Below are positions 41,021 to 47,935 of a DNA stretch of 58,260 nt, piece by piece. The stretch spans positions 1-58,260 of the forward strand of contig DASVPR010000047.1 of assembly GCA_036389485.1 (NCBI GenBank), read 5' to 3'. The stretch's first letter is position 1; each line of letters opens with the position of its first letter. This DNA is from CADCVT01 sp036389485. Its GTDB lineage: Bacteria > Actinomycetota > Thermoleophilia > Solirubrobacterales > Solirubrobacteraceae. The position numbers and the translations under genes are program-made. The notes under the pieces were generated by a model. It saw nothing but the letters and a program-made list of their open reading frames with translations. It was not told where the DNA came from and made no database searches.

Positions 41021-41818
41021 ATGGACTACGAGACGCTGCGCTACGAGACCGACGGGCACGTCGTCGTGCTCACCTACGACCGGCCCGAGCAGCGCAACGC
41101 GATCAGCCGGCAGATGAACGCCGAGCTGCACGACGCGTGGCAGCGCTTCCGCGACGACGACGACGCGTTCGTCCTCGTGATCACGGGCGCGGGCGACGCG
41201 TTCTGCGCCGGGTGGGACCTCACGGACGCCGCCGAGTGGCCGCGGCCCGACTACGACGAGTTCCGCCGCGACCTCTACAACCTGCCGGGCGTCTGCGGCT
41301 ACACGCGCCGGGTCGACGTGTTCAAGCCCGTCATCGCGGCGGTCAACGGCTGGGCGGTGGCCGCGGGTCTCGAGACGGCGCTGCTCGCCGACATCCGGAT
41401 CGCGTCGCCGGGCGCGGTCTTCGGCGCGCTCGAGCGGCGATGGAACATCGTCGCGGGCGACGGCCTCACGGTCCGGCTCCCGCTCGTCGTCGGCTACGCG
41501 AAGGCGATGGAGCTGATCGTCACCGGCCGCGCCGTCGACGCCGAGGAGGCGCTGCGGATCGGGCTCGTCAACGAGGTCGCCGACGACGCGCTGGAGCGGG
41601 CCCTCGCGCTCGCGCACGAGATCGCCGCGCTGCCGCAGGGCGCGATCCGCGTCGACAAGGAGACGCTCATGCGCAACGTGGGCCGGACGCTCGAGGAGCG
41701 GCTGCGCAACGAGGCGGAGGCGACGATGTCGATGTTCCTGCGCCGCGACTCGCACTCGATCGGCGCGAGCGCGTTCAAGGAGGGGCGGCGGCCCGAGTGG
41801 CCGCACCACGGGCTCTAG
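41021..41818 (+). CDS. Enoyl-CoA hydratase/isomerase (crotonase) family protein
   Basis: The 265-residue crotonase-fold enzyme has the first oxyanion-hole region ITGAGDAFCAGWDLTDAAEW and the second GWAVAAGLETALLADIRIAS. It ends with the trimerisation helices (DSHSIGASAFKEGRRPEW). It acts on acyl-CoA thioesters. The usual catalytic Glu of hydratases near GALERRWNIVAGDG is not certain, so isomerase or hydrolase activity is possible. It probably forms an operon with the channel gene; the reason is unclear. Confidence 0.9.
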   Translation: MDYETLRYETDGHVVVLTYDRPEQRNAISRQMNAELHDAWQRFRDDDDAFVLVITGAGDAFCAGWDLTDAAEWPRPDYDEFRRDLYNLPGVCGYTRRVDVFKPVIAAVNGWAVAAGLETALLADIRIASPGAVFGALERRWNIVAGDGLTVRLPLVVGYAKAMELIVTGRAVDAEEALRIGLVNEVADDALERALALAHEIAALPQGAIRVDKETLMRNVGRTLEERLRNEAEATMSMFLRRDSHSIGASAFKEGRRPEWPHHGL

Positions 41819-42285
41819 CCGCCGGGGCCGCCCTCTTCTTCGTCGTCGCCCCTGGCGTCGTCGCGGGCCTCGTCCCTTGGCTGCTCACCGGCTGGGAGAG
41901 CCGCTCGGCGCCGCTCGCCCTGCAGCTCGCCGGCATCCCGCTCGTGCTCGCCGGCGCGCCGGTCCTCGTCGAGTCGTTCGTGCGATTCGTCAGGGAAGGC
42001 CGCGGAACACCGGCTCCCGTGGCGCCCACCGAGAAGCTCGTCGTCGGCGGCCTGTACCGGTGGGTCCGCAATCCGATGTACCTCGCGGTGGGAGCGGTGA
42101 TCGCCGGCCAAACGCTCGTGCTGGCACAGTGGGTCCTCGTCGCCTACCTCGTCCTCTTCGCCCTGGCGGTCGTCGCGTTCGTGAAGCTCCACGAGGAGCC
42201 GACGCTTCGCGCGCGCTACGGAGACGAGTACGACGCGTACCGCGCCGCGGTGCCGGGCTGGTGGCCGCGGCGGCCGCGCGCCTAG
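41797..42285 (+). CDS. Isoprenylcysteine carboxyl methyltransferase-like membrane protein
   Basis: The ~162-residue protein has about four hydrophobic helices and the ICMT/PEMT C-terminal signature: GGLYRWVRNPMYLAVGAV (R..RNPMY) and LHEEPTLRARYGDEYDAYR (EEP.L...YG..Y..Y). Bacterial members methylate small lipophilic molecules using SAM; the target is unknown. GTG 41797 lies within the crotonase gene (22-base overlap) and gives the complete first helix. Its stop shares CTAG with the convergent gene's stop. Confidence 0.82.
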   Translation: MAAPRALAAGAALFFVVAPGVVAGLVPWLLTGWESRSAPLALQLAGIPLVLAGAPVLVESFVRFVREGRGTPAPVAPTEKLVVGGLYRWVRNPMYLAVGAVIAGQTLVLAQWVLVAYLVLFALAVVAFVKLHEEPTLRARYGDEYDAYRAAVPGWWPRRPRA

Positions 42286-42740
42286 CGGCCGACGACGCCG
42301 CCCAGCCGCCGGGCCTTCCCCGGCAGGTCGCCGAGGATCGTGCGCACCTCGGCGAGGCCGGAGCGGACCTCCGGGTCCCCCACCTCGACCGGCAGCATCG
42401 AGTCCTGCAGCTCGGACAGGATGTCGTCGGCGTGCTCGATCGCCTCGACCGCGCCGTCGAGGAACCCGGTGACGCCCTGCGACGGGTGCCCGCTCGTCGC
42501 CGGCGCGAACGTGCGCGGCGGGAGGGCGTGCCTGGCCGCGAACTCGGTGTGGGTGCGGCGCGCGCGGGCGTACGCGAGCTGTAGCGGGCGGAACAGCTCG
42601 TCCTCGAGCCGCTCCGCGGTGTGGTCGTCGAGCATCTCGAAGGCGCCGCCGAGCGACGCGAGCGCGCGGCTCAGCTCGTCGGCCGCCTCCGCGACGCTGT
42701 CAAGCAGCTCCTGCCTGGCCTCCCCGGCGGCGTACGTCAT
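42282..42740 (-). CDS. Helical hypothetical protein
   Basis: The 152-residue protein is almost entirely alpha-helical (RQELLDSVAEAADELSRALA, AVEAIEHADDILSELQDSML) and probably forms a four-helix bundle. No cysteines, signal or membrane span. No family recognised. Its first 41 bases overlap the end of the glycosyltransferase gene on the same strand in another frame, so it is likely the last gene of that operon. Confidence 0.65.
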   Translation of the reverse strand: MTYAAGEARQELLDSVAEAADELSRALASLGGAFEMLDDHTAERLEDELFRPLQLAYARARRTHTEFAARHALPPRTFAPATSGHPSQGVTGFLDGAVEAIEHADDILSELQDSMLPVEVGDPEVRSGLAEVRTILGDLPGKARRLGGVVGR

Positions 42741-43977
42741 GGGACCGAGGGTACGCCGCGACCGGCAGCAGCTCCTCGACCGCGCCGGCCGCGGCCGCGT
42801 CGCCGCCCGCCGCCGCGAACGCGCGCGCGACCCGTTCCGCGCCCGCGCGCTTCCCCATCGCCGCGCGCACCGCGGCGCGCAGCCGCTCCGGCGAGAGCCT
42901 CTTGTGGTGCAGCCACGCGCCCGCGTCGGCGAGCTCCACACGCCGCGCGACGTCGAACTGGTCGCGGCAGAACGGCACGACGCACGCCGGCACGCCGGCC
43001 GCGAGCGTCCGCTGCGTCGTCCCCTGGCCGCCGTGCGAGATCACGCACGCGGCGCGCGCGACGATCGGGCCGTGGGGCAGGAACCGCGCGACGCGGGCGT
43101 TCGGCGGCGGGTCGAACTGCGTGTGGTCGGTCGCGGCGGTCGTCGCCACGAGCGCGACGTCCTCGCCCGCGAACGCCTGGAGCGCGGTCGCGATCAACTT
43201 CTCGTCGTTCTGGTAGGCGGTCGAGGCGTTGACCAGGAGGATCGGGCGCCGCTCCTCCGCGAGCCACTCGGGCGGCTCGGAGGGCGGCTCCCACGTCCCG
43301 GGCCCGACGAGGCGCACGTTCGCCGGCCAGTCGCGCCGGGGGAACTCGTACGGCTCGGCGGTGAAGACGACGAAGCGCTGCGGCCGCAGCCACTGCTCCT
43401 CGTACGCCGCGATGGGCGGGAGGCCGGCTTTCGCCCGCAGGCCGTTGCGGTGCGCGAGGTGCGGGCGGCCGCCGCGCCGCACGGCCGCGCGCAGCGCTCG
43501 CGTGACCCCTCGCCCCACCCGGCCGCGCGGCGGCTTCCACCCCATGCCGTGCAGCGGCGTGTCGGCCGACGGGATCGCGGGCGGGTACGGGCAGTACATC
43601 GCCCACGGCAGGCCGGAGGCCTCGGCGGCGATCGCGGCGCCCTCGGTCTGCACGTCGACGACGAGCGCGTCGGGGCGGACCTCGTCGATCGCGCGTCGCA
43701 TGTCGGGCAGGTCGAGCTCGGCGCGCGCGCCGTAGAACTCGACGACGCGCTTGAACGCGCCGACCTGCGTGCGCTCGGCCCAGTCGCGCAGCTCGATCGC
43801 CTCGATGGCGGGATCGACCGCGGCGGCGCGGAGCCCGAGCGCGGCGAGGCGCTCCACCTCGGCGGCGCTCGTGCGCACGTGCACCTCGTGCCCGCGCCGC
43901 TGCAGCTCGAGCAGCATGCCGGTCGAGGGCAGGACGTGGCCGGGGGTCGGCGACTGATACGCCAGGATCCGCGCCAT
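42700..43977 (-). CDS. GT1 family glycosyltransferase, MGT-like
   Basis: The 425-residue GT-B enzyme resembles macrolide glycosyltransferases. The N-terminus is ILAYQSPTPGHVLPSTGMLL (acceptor-side Gly-His). The C-terminal nucleotide-sugar site is VISHGGQGTTQRTLAAGVP with PFCRDQFDVARRV. It transfers a sugar from a UDP or related donor to a small hydrophobic acceptor. Its ATG overlaps the TetR stop (TGATG). A Gly/Arg-rich tail follows the domain. Because of a frameshift in the O-methyltransferase gene upstream, this frame is also open back to 45405. Confidence 0.88.
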   Translation of the reverse strand: MARILAYQSPTPGHVLPSTGMLLELQRRGHEVHVRTSAAEVERLAALGLRAAAVDPAIEAIELRDWAERTQVGAFKRVVEFYGARAELDLPDMRRAIDEVRPDALVVDVQTEGAAIAAEASGLPWAMYCPYPPAIPSADTPLHGMGWKPPRGRVGRGVTRALRAAVRRGGRPHLAHRNGLRAKAGLPPIAAYEEQWLRPQRFVVFTAEPYEFPRRDWPANVRLVGPGTWEPPSEPPEWLAEERRPILLVNASTAYQNDEKLIATALQAFAGEDVALVATTAATDHTQFDPPPNARVARFLPHGPIVARAACVISHGGQGTTQRTLAAGVPACVVPFCRDQFDVARRVELADAGAWLHHKRLSPERLRAAVRAAMGKRAGAERVARAFAAAGGDAAAAGAVEELLPVAAYPRSHDVRRRGGQAGAA

Positions 43978-44579
43978 CAGTGCCGTCCTCTCGCTGCGGT
44001 GACCATCTCGACCACGAGCCGCTCGGCGGCGCGGCGGTCGAGCCCCATCTCGCGGCGCAGGAGCTTCCACACCAGGAGGTCGGTCGCGACGATCAGCTTC
44101 GCGATCCGGCGCTCGCGCACGGCGCCGCGCGCGCCTTCGAGCAGCGGCGCGAACGTGCGCTCGACCCATTCGCGGTGCCAGGCACGCCCCTCGTCGGCCA
44201 TATCGTGAACCGCCGGGATGCGGTCCTCCTGCGCGATCAGCCGCAGCGCCGCATCGCCCCCCTCCTCGTAGGAGTCGTAGAGCACGCGGACCGCGCCCGC
44301 GACGTCGCCGGGCGCCGCGCCGTAGCGCCGCGGGCCCTCCGGCGCCCAGCGCCACCTCCACGCCTCGACGAAGAGTGCGTCCTTCGTCCCGAAGCGCGAG
44401 TGGAGCGTCTGCGCGGTCACGCCCGCGGCCTGCGCGACGTCGGCGAGCCGCACGTCCTCGTACGCGCGCCCGGCGAACCGCTCCCAGGCCGCCGCGAGGA
44501 TCCGCTCGCGCGTCGCGGCCGCCGCCTGCGCGCGCGCCACCATCCGGTACCTCCGCTTGGGTGCCGCCGTTCCCGACAT
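43977..44579 (-). CDS. TetR/AcrR family regulator
   Basis: The 200-residue protein has an N-terminal HTH: ATRERILAAAWERFAGRAYE, then LADVAQAAGVTAQTLHSRFG. The C-terminal ligand domain is unassigned. It is cotranscribed with the glycosyltransferase (TGATG overlap) and likely controls it. The gene has its own promoter-like DNA upstream: TAGTCT at 44592-44597 flanked by an inverted repeat. Confidence 0.9.
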   Translation of the reverse strand: MSGTAAPKRRYRMVARAQAAAATRERILAAAWERFAGRAYEDVRLADVAQAAGVTAQTLHSRFGTKDALFVEAWRWRWAPEGPRRYGAAPGDVAGAVRVLYDSYEEGGDAALRLIAQEDRIPAVHDMADEGRAWHREWVERTFAPLLEGARGAVRERRIAKLIVATDLLVWKLLRREMGLDRRAAERLVVEMVTAARGRH

Positions 44580-44606
44580 TTCGATTGAGTGAGACTAAAG
44601 CGAAAT
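44578..44606 (-). promoter_or_regulatory. Putative TetR promoter/operator
   Basis: On the minus strand TAGTCT (44592-44597) is a -10 candidate 12 bases before the TetR ATG. It lies inside an inverted repeat ATTTCG-N17-CGAAAT (44578-44583 and 44601-44606). The arrangement fits autorepression by the TetR protein. The arms are only six bases long, so this is tentative. Confidence 0.4.
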
Positions 44607-44632
44607 GCGACGCGGCGTCAAGGTCGGGACCT

Positions 44633-45405
44633 TCAGCCCAGGTACTCCGACTCTCCAGCACGAGGTCCTTGATCAGCGTCTGGTACTCGACGTGCGTCTC
44701 GTGCTCGGTCGTGCGCCACTCCGCGCTCTCGCGCTCGCGCATGTGCTCGCGGTAGCCGGGGACGCCCGGGAACTTGACGTTGTCGGCCACGACGACGGAG
44801 CCCCGATGCAGCCACCCGCGCTCGAGGATGCGCTCGAGGTCGGGGAGGTACGCGTCCTTGGCGTGGTCGATGAACACGAAGTCGACCGTGCCGCGGCCGA
44901 AGCCGTGCTCCTCCTCGAGCCTCGCGATCGTCGCGCCGCCGTCGCCGAGCGTCCCGACGACGACGGTCACCCGGTCGCCCACCCCGGCGTGCTCGAGGAT
45001 ACGGCCCGCGATCGCCGCGTTGTCGGGGCTGAACTCGACGCTGTAGAGGTGTGCGTCGTCCGGCATCGCGCGCACGGTGCGCAGCGCGCTGTAGCCGCAG
45101 TACGTGCCCAGCTCCAGCAGGCGCCGCGGCTGCGCCCGCCGGATCGCGGCGTCGAGGATCGCGCCCTTCTCGTCGCCGACGTTGATGAGGACCGCGCGCC
45201 CGTACGCGAACTCGTCGACGGCGCGGATCGCGTCGTCGAGGTCGCCCGCGCGCGCCGTCGCGAGCACGTGCTCGGCGAGCGCCGCCTCCCGCCCGTCGCC
45301 CACCTGCCAGTGCTCCTCGAGGTGCCTGCGGCCGAGCATCATCCGCCACACCGACCACCGCAGGAGCGGCATCCGCCGCCCGCCTATCTCCATGAGCCTG
45401 GGCAT
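44633..45405 (-). pseudogene. O-methyltransferase (COMT-like), frameshifted near its 3' end
   Basis: A class I SAM methyltransferase of the O-MT_3/catechol type. Motif I is LLELGTYCGYSALRTV; metal-site motifs are FVFIDHAKDAYLPDLE and VVADNVKFPGVPGY. The expected ending LVLESEYLG-stop is present, but its last part is in another frame. The DNA reads GAGAGTCGGAG where GAGTCGGAG would keep the frame, i.e. two extra bases near 44655. As it stands, the frame runs on through the TetR region to the end of the glycosyltransferase gene (42700). Only the last ~6 residues are affected, so activity may survive. The ATG overlaps the upstream stop (TGATG). Confidence 0.75.
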
Positions 45406-46628
45406 CAGCCGAGCCTCACCGAGACCCGCGCGCGCTCCGGCAGGAGCGTCCCGGCGGGCGGCCTCTGCGAGCGGACGCGGCGGCCGCGGCCCCGCACGCG
45501 CCCGAGGCGGCAGTGCGCGCCGCGCAGGCGCTGCTTCGCCCTGCGCCGCGACGCGCCCTTCAGGTTCGGGACGGTGCAGCGCGGCGGGATGAGGCGGCCG
45601 ATCGCGGGCGGGACGCCGTCGGTGATGCCGAACCACAGCGCGGCCTGCGGGCCGGGGACGATCGTCCGCGGGCGGGCGTCGCGGCGCAGCCCGTCGGCCT
45701 GGGCGAGCCGGCGGCGGCCGCGCCCGTCGCCGTCGATCCGCCAGATCGCGCCGCCCAGGTCGCCGACCCAGACGCGCGAGTTGCCGTCCGGCGACGCCGA
45801 GATCCCCCACGGCTCGGGCTGCGAGGAGGCCGGGAGCGCGATCTCGGAGAACCCGCCCGTGCGCGGGTCGAAGCGCGCGATCGAGCCCGCGCGCTCGGTT
45901 GCCCACACGACGCCGTCGCGCGCGACCGCGACCTGGATCGGGAACGACGCGAGGTCGGAGCGGACCGGCTCGACGTCGCCGTCCGGCTTGATGCGCCCCA
46001 GCTCGAAGCAGGCGCCGTTGACGACGTACCAGACCTCGCCGTTCGCGCCCGGGGCGAAGTCGACGGGCTGCAGCCCGCACTGCGGCTGCTCGGGCAGGAA
46101 CGACCACCCGCCGCCGACGGTGAAGATGCCGATGCCCTTCCCGGTCGACGCGTACAGCCGCCCGTCCGAGGCGAACGTGATCGCGTTGACGGACGACGGG
46201 GACTCGTCCTCGGCCTTGGGGAGCCGGAACTCGCTAACGGACCCGCTGGGGGTGATCCGGGCGACGCCGCCGGACTCCCCCGTCGTCACCTTGGTGGTCA
46301 GCGAGAACCAGACGTTGCCGTCGGGGCCCGCCGCCATCCCCGAGCTGGCCTGGATGTTCTCGAACTCGTCGACCTTGCTGTAGACGGTCCCGCCGCTGCC
46401 GTCGGGCATCATCCGCGCGACGTAGCCGGTCGGCTGGGTGATCCACCAGATCGCGCCGTCGGGCCCGATCGTGAGGTCCTTGCCGGACGAGGCGTCGCCG
46501 GGGCCGGCGGGCTGCCCGTCGGCCTGCGGGACCGCCAGCTCGGTGAACCAGCCGTGGCTGGCGCGGACCGGCGCGGCGCCGGCGACGAGCAGTGCGACCA
46601 CTGCGAGCGGCACGATCGCGAGCCTCAT
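45405..46628 (-). CDS. Secreted Vgb-like propeller with C-terminal PASTA domain (copy 1)
   Basis: The 407-residue protein has a signal peptide (AIVPLAVVALLVAGAAPVRA). Six or seven propeller repeats of the streptogramin-lyase type follow: LTIGPDGAIWWITQPTGYVA, GMAAGPDGNVWFSL, PWGISASPDGNSRVWVGD. One PASTA domain closes it: CTVPNLKGASRRRAKQRLRG then SQRPPAGTLLPERARVSVRL. PASTA domains bind peptidoglycan or stem peptides. The secreted location makes true virginiamycin lyase activity doubtful. Paralogous to, and coupled with, the gene upstream (ATGA overlap). Confidence 0.82.
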   Translation of the reverse strand: MRLAIVPLAVVALLVAGAAPVRASHGWFTELAVPQADGQPAGPGDASSGKDLTIGPDGAIWWITQPTGYVARMMPDGSGGTVYSKVDEFENIQASSGMAAGPDGNVWFSLTTKVTTGESGGVARITPSGSVSEFRLPKAEDESPSSVNAITFASDGRLYASTGKGIGIFTVGGGWSFLPEQPQCGLQPVDFAPGANGEVWYVVNGACFELGRIKPDGDVEPVRSDLASFPIQVAVARDGVVWATERAGSIARFDPRTGGFSEIALPASSQPEPWGISASPDGNSRVWVGDLGGAIWRIDGDGRGRRRLAQADGLRRDARPRTIVPGPQAALWFGITDGVPPAIGRLIPPRCTVPNLKGASRRRAKQRLRGAHCRLGRVRGRGRRVRSQRPPAGTLLPERARVSVRLG

Positions 46629-47815
46629 CGCATCCTCACCCTCACCTTCGTCCCGGCCGGCCGGACGCTCGCGGCGCGCGGCGACTGCGAGCGCACGCGC
46701 CCGCGCCGCCGCCCGCGCACGCGGCCGAGCCGGCAGTTCGCCGCCGCGAGGCGCCTGCGCGCCTGCGCGAGGGACAAGCCGCGCAGGCGCGGGACGACGC
46801 ACGACCGCGCGGCGTCGGACAGCACCCGCACCACGGTCCGGCCCTCGTCCTGCAGGCCGTTGACGAGCACGCCCGCGCCGCCCGCGAGCCGGATCACCTC
46901 GAAGCCGACCTCCACATAGGAGATCGCGCCGCCCGGCTGCACGCGCGCGAGGTAGTGGCGGCCGGGCTGGCTCGGATGGTCCATCGCTACCCACAGGACG
47001 CCGCCGTCGGCCTCGATCGCGCCGTCCGCCGGGCCGCGCAGCGCGACGCGGGTCATGCTGCCGTCGGTCGCGACGCGCACCAGCTCGCGCTCGTTGCGCA
47101 CCGCCACCCACAGCGCCCCGTCCGGCCCCGCCGCGATCCCCGCCGCTTCGATCGGCTGGGTCTCGTCGTGCGGGATCGTGAACGACGAGTAGCCCTGCCC
47201 GGGCACGAGCCGCCCGACGACGTCCTGGTCGCCGACGAACCAGATGTTGCCGTCGGCGCCGGCCGCCAGCCGCAGGGGCGGCGTCGGCCACTGCTGCGGC
47301 GCCCGCTGCTCGCCGGGCTGCAGCGGGTCGTTGAGCTCGTAGCGCTCGACCGCCCCGTCCATGCCGATCCGGACGAGCCCCGCGTCGCCGCCGAACCAGA
47401 CGGCGCCGTCGCCGGCGCGGACGGCGTCGGTGAACCGGCGCAGGCCGTGCGGCGGCAGCGCGACCGTCGACGTCGCGCCGGCGGTCGTCGTGCGCGAGAC
47501 GTTCGAGCCGTCCTCGCCGCCGCTCCAGAGCGCGCCGTCGCCGCCCGTGACCAGGCCGCCGCCGGCCGTCCCGCTCTTGACGGCGTAGACGCGCGAGGCG
47601 CTGCCCGGGCCGAGCGCCAGCAGCCGGTCGCTCCCGGCGCTGCCGGCCCCCAGCGTGAGCCACAGCCGGCCGTCCGGCCCGGCCTCGAGCGCCTGGGCCG
47701 TGTCCCCCGCGGCGAGCGGGGTGCGCGTGACCTGCTCCGCGGCCGCCGGCGCCGGCACCGACGCGACCGCGCAGGCGAGGGCGAGTCCCTTCAGGCGAGC
47801 GCTGCCTCTGGTCAT
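46625..47815 (-). CDS. Secreted Vgb-like propeller with C-terminal PASTA domain (copy 2)
   Basis: The 396-residue paralogue of the previous gene has a signal peptide (LKGLALACAVASVPAPAAA). Propeller repeats follow (ALEAGPDGRLWLTLGAG, LAAGADGNIWFVGDQDVVG, GIAAGPDGALWVAVRNE), then a PASTA domain (VPRLRGLSLAQARRRLAAAN, GRVRSQSPRAASVRPAGT). It is the first gene of the minus-strand operon 42282-47815. A TACGTT hexamer 12 bases before the ATG could be its -10. Tandem duplication with divergence is apparent. Confidence 0.82.
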   Translation of the reverse strand: MTRGSARLKGLALACAVASVPAPAAAEQVTRTPLAAGDTAQALEAGPDGRLWLTLGAGSAGSDRLLALGPGSASRVYAVKSGTAGGGLVTGGDGALWSGGEDGSNVSRTTTAGATSTVALPPHGLRRFTDAVRAGDGAVWFGGDAGLVRIGMDGAVERYELNDPLQPGEQRAPQQWPTPPLRLAAGADGNIWFVGDQDVVGRLVPGQGYSSFTIPHDETQPIEAAGIAAGPDGALWVAVRNERELVRVATDGSMTRVALRGPADGAIEADGGVLWVAMDHPSQPGRHYLARVQPGGAISYVEVGFEVIRLAGGAGVLVNGLQDEGRTVVRVLSDAARSCVVPRLRGLSLAQARRRLAAANCRLGRVRGRRRGRVRSQSPRAASVRPAGTKVRVRMR

Positions 47816-47876
47816 CCGTGCGGGCCGAACGTACCAAGACCGAGCGGTCCCGCGCCACCTCTCAGCGGCCGCGTGG

Positions 47877-47906
47877 TTGACCGGCCTCGCCCGCGCCGCG
47901 TAGTCT
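47877..47906 (+). promoter_or_regulatory. Predicted promoter of the cyclase/AAA gene
   Basis: TTGACC (47877-47882) and TAGTCT (47901-47906), separated by 18 bases, are the best -35/-10 pair in the window. The GTG start follows 29 bases after the -10. A purine-rich GGGGCGGGGAGCGAG between them may serve as ribosome-binding site. It lies in the 120-base divergent gap. Confidence 0.5.
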
Positions 47907-47935
47907 CACGCGAACGGGGCGGGGAGCGAGACGGC

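Noticed and set aside
39002..41809. 935-codon open frame antisense to the channel and crotonase genes
   Set aside because: Same high-GC shadow effect. It shows no recognisable fold and covers two well-supported genes.
45405..47815. True streptogramin (virginiamycin B) lyases
   Set aside because: Both proteins have signal peptides and PASTA tails, and I could not identify the catalytic His/Glu set of Vgb; only the propeller pattern is shared.
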